Counted from the stretch's first letter, positions 17,413 through 26,966 are shown. The stretch: 64,000 nucleotides of DNA from Actinomycetales bacterium (GCA_015654475.1 JAATGV010000042.1:1-64000); one strand, 5' to 3'. Notes: generated by a model from the letters alone, not told the origin. Program-made: numbers and translations.

Positions 17413-17554
17413 TGCGTTTCCCTCTCGCAAGACATCGCCACGCACTCGCTGCACGGCGTATCCGTATCAACGCGCGCAACGACCAGTACGCCTATCGTAG
17501 CCAGGCCGCCGCGCGATCGAGACTCTTCCGCATGCTTGTGCGATACTCGGAACC

Positions 17555-18328
17555 ATGGTTTCCCAGCACCCGTGGCGTCGTTATGTAGCAATTGGAGACT
17601 CTTTCACCGAAGGCGTCGGGGATGTGGAACCGAAGAGCCCAGGCGGCCTTCGAGGGTGGGCGGACCGGGTTGCCGAAGTTCTGAACGATGGCATCGATGA
17701 CTTCGCATACGCGAACCTTGCAATCAGAGGCCGGCTTCTCCAACAGATCATCGACGAACAAATCGAACCTGCGATCGCGATGCGACCAGACCTGATCACG
17801 TTCTGTGCCGGCGGCAACGACATCATGCGACCGGGATCCGATCCGGATGTGCTTATGGACAAATTCGATGATGCCATCACCCGGCTCAAGTCGACTGGCG
17901 CCACGATCGTCTTGTTCACCGGCATGGATACCGGACACTCGTCTGTGTTACGCATCCTGCGAAGCAAGACGGCCATCTACAACATGAACCTCTACCGGCT
18001 TGCCCACAAACACGACGCCATTGTTGTTGACCAGTGGGCGTTCGACTTTCTCAAGGATCCACGCATGTGGTCGGAGGACAGGATTCACCTCAACTCGCTT
18101 GGCCACCACAACCTGGCCATTGAGGTACTCAATGCGCTGAATGTGGAGAACGATCTTTCCCTCGATCTGCCTGAGCCGCTCCCCCCGCTTCCATGGCGTG
18201 AGGCCCGCGCCGAAGACCTCGTCTGGGCCCGCGAATACCTATGGCCGTGGGTGTTACGACGATTACGCCACGAATCCTCAGGCGACGGTCGGATGCCCAA
18301 GAGGCCGGAGACCGACTTCCTCAGCTAG
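17555..18328 (+). CDS. SGNH/GDSL family hydrolase
   Basis: The 257-residue product is an esterase/lipase-like protein of the SGNH fold. Block I GDSFTEGVGD (about 14-23) carries the catalytic serine; block II is likely at AIRGRLL, block III is GGND (about 88-91) and block V DRIHLNSLGH (about 175-184) carries the catalytic aspartate-histidine pair. No signal peptide is visible, so it is probably cytoplasmic. The C-terminal part (about 205-257) is proline- and arginine-rich. It overlaps the convergent methyltransferase gene by 8 bases at the stop codons. The substrate is unknown. Confidence 0.88.
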   Translation: MVSQHPWRRYVAIGDSFTEGVGDVEPKSPGGLRGWADRVAEVLNDGIDDFAYANLAIRGRLLQQIIDEQIEPAIAMRPDLITFCAGGNDIMRPGSDPDVLMDKFDDAITRLKSTGATIVLFTGMDTGHSSVLRILRSKTAIYNMNLYRLAHKHDAIVVDQWAFDFLKDPRMWSEDRIHLNSLGHHNLAIEVLNALNVENDLSLDLPEPLPPLPWREARAEDLVWAREYLWPWVLRRLRHESSGDGRMPKRPETDFLS

Positions 18329-19148
18329 AGAGAGTCGGTTTCTCTTCTCGGACGAGTTCCCACAGGCCAACAGCGGCCGCAGCCGCAACGTTCAACGAGT
18401 CGACCCCATTGCCCATGGGAATGGTGGCGAGCACGTCCACAGCCGAACGAGCTGCTCTGGTAAGACCAGAACGTTCCGTGCCCACGACGAGGGCTATCCC
18501 TCGGTCCCTCGGAACATTACGGATGTCTATCGCGCCATCGCCGAACCCCATCCCGACCAGCGCCAAATTGTGTGCATGAAGGGCATCGCGCGTATCCGAC
18601 CACGTGGTTGTACGCGTCCACGGAACTTGCAGAACCGTGCCCATACTGACTCGCACTGAACGGCGGTAGAGAGGGTCTGCACATCGCGGCGTTACGAGAA
18701 CCGCATCCGCTCCAAGCGCGGCCACCGAGCGGAAGATGGCGCCAACGTTTGTGTGGTCCACGACGTCCTCGATCACCACGACGGTCTTCGCCCCGGCAAG
18801 CACTTCGGCGACCGAAGGAAGCTCGCGCCTGTTCATCGCCGCTAGCGCGCCGCGATGCAGCCGGAATCCAACGATCGATGCAAGCACTTCCTCAGTCGCA
18901 ACGTACACGGGAACATCGCGATCGCTCGCCCACCCACTCACCGACTCGAGCCAAGCTTCTTGGATGAGAAACGATCGTGGCTCATACCCGGCGTCGAGTG
19001 CGCGACCGATCACTTCGGGAGATTCCGCCATGAACAGACCACGAGGTGTCTCAAGTTTGCGTCGCAATGCCACATCGGTGAGAGAAAAGTAGTCTGCTAC
19101 TCGAGGGTCAGTCGTATCGGTGATGAACTGGACTGTTGACACCGTCAT
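18321..19148 (-). CDS. TrmH/SpoU family RNA 2'-O-methyltransferase
   Basis: This SPOUT-class enzyme methylates ribose 2'-OH in rRNA or tRNA with S-adenosylmethionine. The 275-residue protein has an N-terminal L30e-like substrate domain (about 10-100) and a SPOUT domain with motif 1 VVIEDVVDHTNVGAIFRSVAALGAD (about 125-149), motif 2 ALVVGTERSGLT (about 220-231) and motif 3 IPMGNGVDSLNVAAAAAVGLWE (about 241-262). These residues include the catalytic arginine, the glutamate and the knot asparagine. The target nucleotide is not known. It is divergent from the sirtuin gene. Confidence 0.9.
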   Translation of the reverse strand: MTVSTVQFITDTTDPRVADYFSLTDVALRRKLETPRGLFMAESPEVIGRALDAGYEPRSFLIQEAWLESVSGWASDRDVPVYVATEEVLASIVGFRLHRGALAAMNRRELPSVAEVLAGAKTVVVIEDVVDHTNVGAIFRSVAALGADAVLVTPRCADPLYRRSVRVSMGTVLQVPWTRTTTWSDTRDALHAHNLALVGMGFGDGAIDIRNVPRDRGIALVVGTERSGLTRAARSAVDVLATIPMGNGVDSLNVAAAAAVGLWELVREEKPTLSS

Positions 19149-19240
19149 ATCCTGTCACAGGGGGCTGCCCCACAGGTATGCGTAACACCCCCGAAAACTG
19201 CGATTGCTAGGCTTGAGGCCCTTCGGAAAGGTGACTGGCG

Positions 19241-20086
19241 ATGGTATTTTTGCCCGTGCGCAGCAGCCAGAGACAGATAGATACTCTGGACGAGGCCGCT
19301 GCGTTTTTCGCAACGCGGCAACGCATTGTGGTGCTCACTGGAGCAGGGGTGAGCACCGATTCTGGAATTCCGGATTATCGCGGTGACGGCACACCACGAC
19401 GCAAGTCGATGACACTCGATGAGTTCATGAGTTCCGCACAAGCACGACGCCGCTACTGGGCAGGATCCCACCTTGGCTGGGCGCACTTCAATCGAACCAG
19501 GCCAAACCCTTCTCACTACGCAATTGCGCGCATGCAACAGGCCGGCAAGCTGACAGCCGTACTGACACAGAACGTGGATGTACTACATGAACGGGCCGGC
19601 ACCCAGGGCGTGGTTCACATTCACGGCACTGTCAACACGGTGTCCTGCTTGACGTGCGGCGCGACCTATGCCCGAGGCGATATTTCCGAAGCACTGGTTG
19701 CTGCCAACGGTGACTATTTTGATCAGGCGGCAGTTATTCGTCCCGATGGCGACGCCGAGGTCTCCCCTGGCGACGACTTCGTGATCCCCCAATGCGTACG
19801 ATGCGGAGGAATTCTCAAACCCGACGTCGTCTTTTTCGGTGAAACCGTCGACCCAATGATCACCGCTCAAAGTTTCGCTTCGATCGATGCCGCCGATGCT
19901 CTGCTCGTCGCTGGTTCTTCACTTGTGGTCAACTCGGGGATGAAGATGGTTCAACGCGCTCGGCGAGCCAATGTTCCGGTGATCGTCGTCAATCGCGGCG
20001 AGACCAAAGGAGACCGGTATGCAACGGTGCGCCTCGAAGGCAGCACCTCTACGATCCTTCCTGTTCTCGCACAGGCACTATCGTAG
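19241..20086 (+). CDS. NAD-dependent protein deacylase, Sir2 family
   Basis: Sirtuins remove acyl groups from lysines with NAD+. The 281-residue product has GAGVSTDSGIPDYRG (34-48), TQNVDVLH (109-116), the catalytic histidine in HIHG (H128), a zinc ribbon with C136, C139, C185 and C188, and GSSLVVNSGMKMV near the C terminus. All key residues are present. The segment between the two cysteine pairs is about 15 residues longer than in short bacterial sirtuins, resembling class II (SIRT4-like) members. GGAAAGG lies about 9 bases before the ATG. It is followed by a histidine phosphatase gene on the same strand. Confidence 0.92.
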   Translation: MVFLPVRSSQRQIDTLDEAAAFFATRQRIVVLTGAGVSTDSGIPDYRGDGTPRRKSMTLDEFMSSAQARRRYWAGSHLGWAHFNRTRPNPSHYAIARMQQAGKLTAVLTQNVDVLHERAGTQGVVHIHGTVNTVSCLTCGATYARGDISEALVAANGDYFDQAAVIRPDGDAEVSPGDDFVIPQCVRCGGILKPDVVFFGETVDPMITAQSFASIDAADALLVAGSSLVVNSGMKMVQRARRANVPVIVVNRGETKGDRYATVRLEGSTSTILPVLAQALS

Positions 20087-20194
20087 CCAGATGCCCGCTC
20101 GCTCTGAGCCCCGCTACATTCGATGTGAGGCGCGCCTAGGCATGCACGCATGCCTACGGTCGGCGCACTTGGCTCGGTGTGGAATGATGAGAAC

Positions 20195-20791
20195 GTGACT
20201 ATTCTCAGCCTCGTTCGCCATGGCCAAACCGACTGGAATCTGCAGCACCGCATCCAAGGGTCCACCGACATCCCCCTAAACGAGACAGGTCGCGATCAGG
20301 CCCATCAGTCCAGCCGCGCATTGGCGGCAAGCCACTGGGATGCAATCTATACAAGCCCACTGTTGCGGGCGGCCGAGACCGCCGAGATCATCGCGCAAGA
20401 TCTTGGGCTTGCGGCACCGAAAATCGATCCACGTATCGTCGAGCGAAGTTTCGGCGAAGTCGAAGGCATGACCGACACCGAACGTTCGGTCAATTTCCCT
20501 GTCGGCTCGATCGTGCCCGGCGCCGAATCGCGCGAGGATCTGCGCAAGCGTGGTGTCGCAGCGATCAACGACATCGCCGATGCACACCCGGGCCAACGCG
20601 TGATCGTTGTCGCGCATGGTGGCGTGCTCGGTCAAATACTGAGGCACATCAGCAACGACGCCCTTCCCGGGCCCAAAGACATGATCCCGAACGGTTCATC
20701 AACCGTCGTGCGCCGCGACGAAAACGGCAATTGGCACATCGTCAGCGAGTCAATCGTTCGCGGTGTACGCGACCATGCACCGATTATTTAG
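20195..20791 (+). CDS. Histidine phosphatase family protein (phosphoglycerate mutase-like)
   Basis: The 198-residue protein belongs to the RHG superfamily. The phosphorylated histidine lies in LVRHGQTDWN (about 5-14) and the second arginine-histidine motif in VVAHGGVLGQILRH (about 140-153); conserved YTSPLLRA and the glutamate of ERSFGEVEGM are present. Both catalytic histidines are intact. The class includes phosphoglycerate mutases, cobalamin phosphatases and broad-specificity phosphatases, and I cannot choose among them. The GTG at 20195 starts at the conserved part; an upstream ATG at 20150 would add 15 residues. Its end overlaps the convergent hydrolase gene by 8 bases. Confidence 0.87.
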   Translation: MTILSLVRHGQTDWNLQHRIQGSTDIPLNETGRDQAHQSSRALAASHWDAIYTSPLLRAAETAEIIAQDLGLAAPKIDPRIVERSFGEVEGMTDTERSVNFPVGSIVPGAESREDLRKRGVAAINDIADAHPGQRVIVVAHGGVLGQILRHISNDALPGPKDMIPNGSSTVVRRDENGNWHIVSESIVRGVRDHAPII

Positions 20792-21641
20792 GGAGTCTGT
20801 CCAAGAAGTCGACTATGGCGGCCGCAGCCGCACCCGGTTGCTCGTAGTGAATGAGGTGACCGACGTTCGGCAACACGACAAGTTCGCTATTGGCTATCGA
20901 GTGAGCAAGCCGCTGCTGGTCACTCGGAGTCGCCACATCATCGCGCTCCCCCGCGATCAGGAGCGTAGGCGTGGTGATTCGCGCTGCGTTCTCGCCGACG
21001 GAGCGATGAACTGACTCGCTGAAAGCCTCGCCTACTCCCGCACGGGTGGTATAGCTGCCGTAGAAATTGTCGTGCTGGCGATGGATCCACCGACGCAGCT
21101 CCGGATTGTCCGTCTTCGCCATCGTGACGCTCATGATTCGCGTATGAATCGGAGTGCGCAGGATCCAATTGCCCGCCTTTTCAGGTAGCACCTGGGCCAG
21201 CCGATACAAGCCCTCTGCGGCACGGGCGGAGACGGGATGCGGCCCGTTGTTTGCGGCAACCGCCACCGGGTTCACGAGAATCGTGGCTCGAACATCCGTT
21301 GCCGCGGCCTCAGCCACGATGATGCTTCCGAACGAGTGACCGAGAATGACATGTCCAGTCAATCCGAGGGCGCCGACGAACTCAGTAAGCCAGGCCGCAT
21401 AGTTGTGGACGCTGTCGCCTGCAGCGAGGTCAGGCGTTCCGCCGAACCCCGGCAACGCCGGGATGAGCACACGGAACCCGGTGAGCGCGCGGGCAATCCG
21501 ATCCAAACCCTGCCAGGTGCCGCGTAGCCCGTGCACCATCACGATCGTGTGCTGCGCATCTATTTCGGGGCTGCCATACTCGGCGTATATCTGTTCTCTG
21601 CCGCACATTGCAACGGTGCGAAGGCTCGGGCCAGCTGTCAT
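20784..21641 (-). CDS. Alpha/beta-fold hydrolase
   Basis: The 285-residue protein has the alpha/beta-hydrolase layout: the oxyanion region VMVHGLRGTWQG (about 34-45), nucleophile elbow GHSFGS (about 101-106, serine nucleophile), an acid in AGERDDVATP (about 224-233) and the C-terminal catalytic histidine in LPNVGHLIHYEQP. The catalytic triad is complete. There is no signal peptide. The substrate is unknown; similar proteins act on esters, haloalkanes or acyl-CoA thioesters. It is divergent from the exonuclease gene, with about 60 bases between the starts. Confidence 0.88.
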   Translation of the reverse strand: MTAGPSLRTVAMCGREQIYAEYGSPEIDAQHTIVMVHGLRGTWQGLDRIARALTGFRVLIPALPGFGGTPDLAAGDSVHNYAAWLTEFVGALGLTGHVILGHSFGSIIVAEAAATDVRATILVNPVAVAANNGPHPVSARAAEGLYRLAQVLPEKAGNWILRTPIHTRIMSVTMAKTDNPELRRWIHRQHDNFYGSYTTRAGVGEAFSESVHRSVGENAARITTPTLLIAGERDDVATPSDQQRLAHSIANSELVVLPNVGHLIHYEQPGAAAAAIVDFLDRLPK

Positions 21642-21701
21642 ACTGCCAGTCTACGGTCGGTCGCGAGGACGCATGTCAGGGCATACCCGTATCCTTATGA
21701 C

Positions 21702-22415
21702 GTGCCAGAAAATACGTCAACCCCCATGCCGGAATGGGCAGCAGAACTCACGGTCTTCGACCTCGAAACAACCGGAATCGACACTCGAGAGGCCCGCATC
21801 GTCACGGCGTGCGTCGCACGCATCAATTCTGCCGGCGAGGTGATCTCGCTCAACAACTGGCTTGCCAATCCCGGCGTTGAGATCCCCATCCAAGCGCAAC
21901 GCGTGCATGGCGTCTCTACAGAAGTCGCCATGCGCGACGGTCGCGCGGCTACCGAAGTCGTCGCGGAGGTCAACAGCGCCGTGCACGAGTCCTTGCGCGC
22001 AGGCATTCCTGTAGTGGCATATAACGCTCCCTACGACTTCGGAGTACTCCGCGCGGAATGCAGGCGATACGGGATACCTCCCATCGGCGACCCGGCTCCC
22101 GTCGTCGACCCGTTGGTAATCGACCGCGAGGTGGACCGCTACCGCAAGGGCAAGCGCACACTCACCGTTGCGTCGGAGTATTACGGTGTGGTTCTCGAAG
22201 ACGCGCATACCGCGAGTGCTGACGCCATCGCTGCTGGGCGCATCGCGCTTGCCATGGCCCGGCAATACTCAGAACAACTATCGATGTCTGCAATGGACCT
22301 GCATCTGCGCCAACAAGAATGGGCCAGACGGCAGGAAGACAGCTTTGCGGAATATATGCAGAAGACCGGTCGCAACAGTTTTCGCGCTCGATACGGATGG
22401 CCACTGGCGCGATAA
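21702..22415 (+). CDS. DnaQ-like 3'-5' exonuclease (DEDDh)
   Basis: The 237-residue protein is related to the epsilon subunit of DNA polymerase III. The exonuclease motifs are Exo I VFDLETTGID (with DxE), Exo II VAYNAPYDFGVLR (second acidic residue) and Exo III at DAHTASADA (histidine and aspartate, DEDDh type), then a helical C-terminal tail (QQEWARRQEDSFAEYM). The start is not certain: a GTG at 21702 or an ATG at 21726; neither has a strong ribosome binding site, and the open frame reaches back to 21531 inside the divergent gene. It is probably a stand-alone proofreading-like or RNA-processing exonuclease. Confidence 0.85.
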   Translation: MPENTSTPMPEWAAELTVFDLETTGIDTREARIVTACVARINSAGEVISLNNWLANPGVEIPIQAQRVHGVSTEVAMRDGRAATEVVAEVNSAVHESLRAGIPVVAYNAPYDFGVLRAECRRYGIPPIGDPAPVVDPLVIDREVDRYRKGKRTLTVASEYYGVVLEDAHTASADAIAAGRIALAMARQYSEQLSMSAMDLHLRQQEWARRQEDSFAEYMQKTGRNSFRARYGWPLAR

Positions 22416-22511
22416 GCACAGCGGAAGTCAGGTGTTGGGGCCAGGTTTCATTCGGGTCCTTGCGTCCGGTGTGCTTCCTCGCATCCACCGATTCCTGGAC
22501 CCGCTCCAATA

Positions 22512-22557
22512 ATGCGTTGAGGCCACACGCACAGCCATGCGTGTGGCCTCAACGCAT
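22512..22557. terminator. Perfect 20-bp hairpin between convergent exonuclease and rpmE2
   Basis: Arms at 22512-22531 and 22538-22557 are exact reverse complements over 20 bases, with the 6-base loop CAGCCA. It lies between the stops of the convergent exonuclease gene (+) and rpmE2 (-), so it can terminate transcription from both sides. Neither side has a U-tract: it is followed by AAAAATGCG on the plus strand. U-less hairpin terminators are known from Actinobacteria. Confidence 0.75.
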
Positions 22558-22641
22558 AAAAATGCGCTGCTTGCGCCAGTAGCCGCTCCGCCGTGAAAAC
22601 ATCATCACTGGAAGCGCCGCCGGCAAAGCTGCATTCGGTGT

Positions 22642-22893
22642 CTAGGCGCCGAACCCTTTGTAACGAGACTTGAACTTCTCGACTCGCCCAGCGCTATCCA
22701 TAATGCGCTGCTTGCCCGTGTAGAACGGGTGCGACTCAGACGAGATCTCCACGTCGATAACTGGGTAGGTGTTACCGTCTTCCCACTCGATCGTGCGCTC
22801 GCTGGTGGCTGTCGACCGGGTCAGAAACGATGCGCCTGAAGCCAGGTCGCGAAAAACCACGGGCCCGTAGCTCGGGTGAATACTTGCCTTCAT
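22642..22893 (-). CDS. rpmE2: Ribosomal protein L31 type B
   Basis: The 83-residue protein matches L31 type B: it starts [15 protein letters not shown], contains [12 protein letters not shown], and lacks the CxxC zinc motif of type A. In Actinobacteria this paralogue often replaces the zinc-containing L31 when zinc is scarce, under Zur control. I see no clear Zur box, but a promoter-like pair of hexamers lies 60-90 bases upstream. The final residues [11 protein letters not shown] are typical. It faces the convergent exonuclease gene across a long hairpin. Confidence 0.95.
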   Translation of the reverse strand: MKASIHPSYGPVVFRDLASGASFLTRSTATSERTIEWEDGNTYPVIDVEISSESHPFYTGKQRIMDSAGRVEKFKSRYKGFGA

Positions 22894-22953
22894 GAAAAAT
22901 CCTTGGGTTGGTTCGAAGTGGCCTTGTGCGTGGACGAATTGGGCCGACCCCCA

Positions 22954-22982
22954 ACTATAACAGGAGGTTGGCCGCGATCCAA
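22954..22982 (-). promoter_or_regulatory. Probable rpmE2 promoter
   Basis: On the minus strand a TTGGAT hexamer (22977-22982) and a TATAGT hexamer (22954-22959) are separated by 17 bases, matching a housekeeping-sigma promoter. It lies about 60 bases upstream of the rpmE2 start and points at it. Confidence 0.6.
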
Positions 22983-23007
22983 GCCGCGGCGCGCTTAGTG
23001 CGCCATG

Positions 23008-23793
23008 TCAACGGATTGCTCTCGCCCAGTATCGGTCTTCGTCGAAACTGAGGTGAAGCGGCATACCGAAGACTTCGCTCAATGTGGCCGAGGTCAGGCT
23101 GTCGTGTATCGAACCCGCCGTCATCACCCGACCTTCGGAAAGCATCAGAACGTGCGTGAAACCAACGGGAATCTCTTCGACGTGATGGGTGACCATGATC
23201 ATGGCCGGTGCGAACTCGCTCTGCGCATAGCCAGAGAGCAACGACAGCATCTCTTCCCTCGCGCCGAGGTCCAGATTGGCACTCGGTTCATCGAGCAACA
23301 ACAACTCTGGATCGGTCATGGTTGCTCGGGCGATCTGAACTCGCTTGCGTTCACCGTCGCTCAGGCTGTCATATGAGCGATCTGCCAGTTCTGCAAGGCC
23401 CCATTCAGCCAGAACGCGTGCGGCCCGTTTTTCGTCGATTGCGTCGTATTGTTCGTTCCAACGTCCCGTCACCGCATACGCAGCAGTCATCACAAGATCG
23501 ATGACACGCTCAGACGGCGGAAAGCGACTGGCAAGGGCACTCGATGCAAAACCAATGCGCGGACGAAGGCTGAAGACGTCAACAGCACCGAGGCGTTCGC
23601 CCAGAATGGTGGCTGTACCGGAAGTCGGATGCAGGTTGCCTGACGCAATGTTCAGCAATGTGGTCTTGCCAGAACCGTTCGGCCCGACAATTACCCATCG
23701 TTCACCGTCTTCTACTCGCCACGTAACCCCGTCAAGAATGGGTACCTGCGAACGGACAACCCGCACATCCGATAATTCCAACACCGCGCTCAT
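23008..23793 (-). CDS. ABC transporter ATP-binding protein, orphan
   Basis: The 261-residue protein is a single ABC ATPase domain with Walker A GPNGSGKTT (about 37-45), signature LSDGERKR (about 142-149), Walker B LLLLDEPSAN and the switch histidine in MVTHHVEE. The Q-loop is probably in FASSA. This arrangement (LSDGERKR signature) resembles the ModF/YlmA-type ATPases. No permease or binding-protein gene is adjacent, so it is an orphan here; the partner or function is unknown. It lies 36 bases downstream of glgA on the same strand. Confidence 0.85.
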   Translation of the reverse strand: MSAVLELSDVRVVRSQVPILDGVTWRVEDGERWVIVGPNGSGKTTLLNIASGNLHPTSGTATILGERLGAVDVFSLRPRIGFASSALASRFPPSERVIDLVMTAAYAVTGRWNEQYDAIDEKRAARVLAEWGLAELADRSYDSLSDGERKRVQIARATMTDPELLLLDEPSANLDLGAREEMLSLLSGYAQSEFAPAMIMVTHHVEEIPVGFTHVLMLSEGRVMTAGSIHDSLTSATLSEVFGMPLHLSFDEDRYWARAIR

Positions 23794-23829
23794 GCCAACA
23801 AGGTTATGCCAAAGCTCGTACTGATCGGT

Positions 23830-25011
23830 TCAGCGAAGCACCCGCGTATACGTGTCGATCGTCTTTTCGGCAATCGTGCGCCAAGAAAAATGTTGCTTTG
23901 CACGTCGCCGACCTGCTTGCCCCATCACATCGGCTGCTTCTGGATCGGCGATCACCCGTGTCGAGGTCTCGGCGAAGTCGTGAATGAACTTCTCGGCATC
24001 CAGGGGTGTACCCGTGCCGTCGTGGGCCTGTTCGATCAGCACGAGCTCGCCTGTGACCCCGGGAACGACCACTTCAGGAATCCCGCCCGTCGCCGTCGCG
24101 ACAACCGCCGTGCCACACGCCATCGCTTCGAGATTGACAATGCCAAGCGGCTCATAGACCGACGGGCAGACGAACACATCGGCCGCGGAAAGCAAAGACA
24201 TCAATTCGTGCCTCGGAAGCATCTCCTCGATCCAGAAGATGCCGTCCCGGCGTGCCCGCAGCCCCTCCACGAGGCCGCGCACTTCGTCCATGATCTCGTC
24301 GGTGTCCGGCGCACCCGCACAGAGCACGACCTGCACGTCGGCCGGAAGCAGTGCAACCGCTCTGAGGAAGTAGGACAACCCTTTCTGCCGGGTAATCCGT
24401 CCCACGAAAATCGCCGTCGGGCGACTCGGGTCAATACCGTAGTGAGCGCCAACCTCGCTGTCTTCAGTTGGTCGCCAGAGTTCAGTGTCAATGCCATTGT
24501 GGATGACGTGCACGTCATCGGGGTCGACGAAGTCGTATGCGGTAAGAATGTCGTTGCGCATGCCCGCGCTCACCGCAACTATGGCGTCCGCCGTGCGGTA
24601 TGCCTCACGTTCGATCCATGAGGAGAGTCGGTATCCACCGCCGAGTTGCTCTGCCTTCCAGGGGCGGAACGGCTCGAGGCTGTGTGCCGTCAGCACATGG
24701 GGCACGTCGTACAGCATTGCGGCGAGTTGACCGGCATGGTTTGCGTACCAGGTGTGGCTATGCACAAGATCTGTCCCGGCAATGTCATCGAGCATGAGCA
24801 GGTTCACTGCCATGGCCTGGCTCGCGCCGTTGGCGGAACTCGGCAAAACATCGCCATACCCCGTTGTGTGCTGCTCATCGCGACTCTCGCCGAAGCACCG
24901 AACCTCCACGTCGATGAGTTGACGAAGTGCGCGCGTCAACTCGGTGACGTGCACTCCTGCGCCGCCATAGATGTTCGGCGGGTATTCTTTGGTCACCAAA
25001 TCCACCCTCAT
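23830..25011 (-). CDS. glgA: Glycogen synthase, actinobacterial type (GlgA/GlgM)
   Basis: The 393-residue GT4 glycosyltransferase has the actinobacterial N terminus [21 protein letters not shown] (about 4-24, with the glycine-rich loop) and the C-terminal donor domain with [10 protein letters not shown] and [22 protein letters not shown] (about 314-335, including the EX7E glutamates). In mycobacteria this family (GlgM) makes maltose-1-phosphate from ADP-glucose, whereas in annotated genomes it is usually called glycogen synthase. It is divergent from glgC, whose product ADP-glucose is the substrate: only 48 bases separate the starts, so both promoters must overlap there. It is downstream of no other gene in its operon. 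Confidence 0.9.
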   Translation of the reverse strand: MRVDLVTKEYPPNIYGGAGVHVTELTRALRQLIDVEVRCFGESRDEQHTTGYGDVLPSSANGASQAMAVNLLMLDDIAGTDLVHSHTWYANHAGQLAAMLYDVPHVLTAHSLEPFRPWKAEQLGGGYRLSSWIEREAYRTADAIVAVSAGMRNDILTAYDFVDPDDVHVIHNGIDTELWRPTEDSEVGAHYGIDPSRPTAIFVGRITRQKGLSYFLRAVALLPADVQVVLCAGAPDTDEIMDEVRGLVEGLRARRDGIFWIEEMLPRHELMSLLSAADVFVCPSVYEPLGIVNLEAMACGTAVVATATGGIPEVVVPGVTGELVLIEQAHDGTGTPLDAEKFIHDFAETSTRVIADPEAADVMGQAGRRRAKQHFSWRTIAEKTIDTYTRVLR

Positions 25012-25059
25012 GTGTCACACCGTAATACAACGGCCTTGGAACCCGGTAATCTCTTGTTT

Positions 25060-26298
25060 ATGGCAAAGACGCGCATATTTGGAATCGTCCTGGCAGGCGG
25101 CGAGGGGAAGCGTTTGATGCCGCTCACCTCCGACCGTGCTAAGCCAGCAGTGCCGTTCGGAGGCGGGTATCGTCTGATCGATTTTGCGATCTCTAACCTC
25201 GTCAACTCCGGCCTCCGGCACATCGTGGTGCTGACCCAGTACAAGTCCCACTCACTTGACCGACATATCAGCCAGACCTGGCATCTATCGCCCATGCTCG
25301 GCCAGTACATCACCTCTGTCCCTGCTCAACAGCGGCTGGGCAAGCGCTGGTTCACCGGAAGCGCAGATGCGATCCTGCAAAGTCTGAACCTCGTTGGCGA
25401 TGAGCAGCCGGATATCATCGTCGTGGTCGGCGCCGACCACGTGTATCGCATGGACTTTCGCCAGATGATCGATTCTCATATCGCCAGCGGACTGCCGGCG
25501 ACCGTCGCAGCAGTGCGGCAGCCGGTCGAACTCGCCGACCAGTTCGGTGTGATCCTGCCGAGCAGCGACAGCAGCGTGATCGAGAAGTTACTCGAGAAGC
25601 CGACTGACCCGCAACCGCTCGCAGACGACCCGACGCAGGTTCTCGCATCCATGGGCAACTACGTTTTCGACACCAAGGCGCTCGTTGACGCGGTGAAGGC
25701 CGATGGTGACCGCACCGATTCGTCGCATGACATGGGCGGCGACATCATTCCCGCATTCGTCTCGCAGGGCAAGGCGGGCTACTACGACTTCACCCTTGGG
25801 ACAATCCCCGGGGCAACCGATCGTGATCGGTGCTACTGGCGGGATGTGGGAACGATCGATTCGTATTATGACGCCCACATGGATCTGATTGCGGCCCTGC
25901 CGATATTCAACCTGTACAACAGCGAGTGGCCCACGTTTACGCAACAGCTCAATCTTGCGCCGGCTAAGTTCGTTCGCGACAGCGCAAACACGCTAAGCCA
26001 AGTGGTCGATTCGATAGTTTCGCTCGGAGTGCTTGTTGTCGGTGGATTCGTGATCCGCTCGGTACTCGGCCCGCGCACTTTTGTCGACAGCGGCGCACGG
26101 CTGGACCACGCCATCACCTTCGACGGCGTGAAGATCGGGGCCGGAGCGCAGGTGAACAAAGCAATTCTTGATAAGTTTGTCACGGTCGAACCCGGCGCAA
26201 CCGTTGGGATCGACCGCGACCTCGATATCAGACGAGGTTTCACCGTCACCGATTCCGGCATTACCGTCGTAGAAAAGAACACTCGGATATCTCCATGA
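25060..26298 (+). CDS. glgC: Glucose-1-phosphate adenylyltransferase
   Basis: GlgC makes ADP-glucose, the committed step of glycogen synthesis. The 412-residue protein starts [19 protein letters not shown] with the nucleotidyltransferase loop (11-19), then [11 protein letters not shown] (about 25-35), the [11 protein letters not shown] motif, the substrate region GVILP and EKP, and a C-terminal left-handed beta-helix (ending in GITVVEKNT) that holds the allosteric sites. I chose the ATG at 25060, which fits the family; a frame extending to 24646 lies inside the divergent glgA gene and is spurious. It overlaps serB by 4 bases. Confidence 0.95.
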   Translation: MAKTRIFGIVLAGGEGKRLMPLTSDRAKPAVPFGGGYRLIDFAISNLVNSGLRHIVVLTQYKSHSLDRHISQTWHLSPMLGQYITSVPAQQRLGKRWFTGSADAILQSLNLVGDEQPDIIVVVGADHVYRMDFRQMIDSHIASGLPATVAAVRQPVELADQFGVILPSSDSSVIEKLLEKPTDPQPLADDPTQVLASMGNYVFDTKALVDAVKADGDRTDSSHDMGGDIIPAFVSQGKAGYYDFTLGTIPGATDRDRCYWRDVGTIDSYYDAHMDLIAALPIFNLYNSEWPTFTQQLNLAPAKFVRDSANTLSQVVDSIVSLGVLVVGGFVIRSVLGPRTFVDSGARLDHAITFDGVKIGAGAQVNKAILDKFVTVEPGATVGIDRDLDIRRGFTVTDSGITVVEKNTRISP

Positions 26299-26927
26299 TC
26301 TCGTTTCTCCTTGTTGCAGATGTTGACTCAACTCTCATCAAAGACGAGGTGATAGAACTACTTGCCGATGCCGCAGGCACGAGGGACGAAGTCGAACGCG
26401 TCACTGCGCGGGCGATTGCAGGAGAAATCGACTTCGCCCACAGCCTGCGTGCGCGTGTTGCTACTCTCGCTGGCCTTCCCACCTCGGTGATCGAACAAAC
26501 CATCGCTCAGGTTCGACCGAGCGACGGCCTTCCCGAACTTGTCGCTGCCGTTCATCAACGGCATGGCAAGATCGCAGCGGTATCCGGCGGATTCAGCCAA
26601 GTGCTCGACGTGCTCGCGCCCCGATTCGGGCTCGATGTGTGGCGCGCCAACGATCTGGAAATAGTGGATGGCCTACTGACAGGACGAGTCACCGGCACCG
26701 TCGTCGATGCCGAGGTAAAGGCCAAGTCTCTTCAGGAATGGGCGCGCGCCTGGTCGGTGAGCCGCAACAACACGATCGCCCTAGGCGATGGCGCGAATGA
26801 CCTCGTGATGATGGATCGCGCCGGGCTCTCCATCGCCTATTGCGCGAAACCAATCGTGCGCGAACGTGCGGATGTCAGCGTGGAGATTGCGGATCTGCGG
26901 CATGTGATTGCCTATCTGCCGAGCTAG
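26295..26927 (+). CDS. serB: Phosphoserine phosphatase (HAD family)
   Basis: The 210-residue HAD phosphatase has the nucleophile motif DVDSTL (9-14), the AAVSGGF motif (about 92-98) and [12 protein letters not shown] (about 161-172). The cap segment [20 protein letters not shown] matches SerB, which makes serine from phosphoserine. There is no ACT domain, as in the short actinobacterial SerB. The stop ends 39 bases before the convergent fabG gene. Its ATG overlaps the glgC stop in ATGA, so it is co-transcribed with a glycogen gene, an unusual pairing. Confidence 0.9.
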   Translation: MISFLLVADVDSTLIKDEVIELLADAAGTRDEVERVTARAIAGEIDFAHSLRARVATLAGLPTSVIEQTIAQVRPSDGLPELVAAVHQRHGKIAAVSGGFSQVLDVLAPRFGLDVWRANDLEIVDGLLTGRVTGTVVDAEVKAKSLQEWARAWSVSRNNTIALGDGANDLVMMDRAGLSIAYCAKPIVRERADVSVEIADLRHVIAYLPS

Positions 26928-26966
26928 TACATCGGCATGCAGTAAGGCCCACCATGCCTGCGACCG

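Noticed and set aside
24646-25059. Extension of the glgC frame into the glgA gene
   Set aside because: It would overlap glgA almost entirely; the ATG at 25060 begins exactly at the conserved GlgC N terminus.
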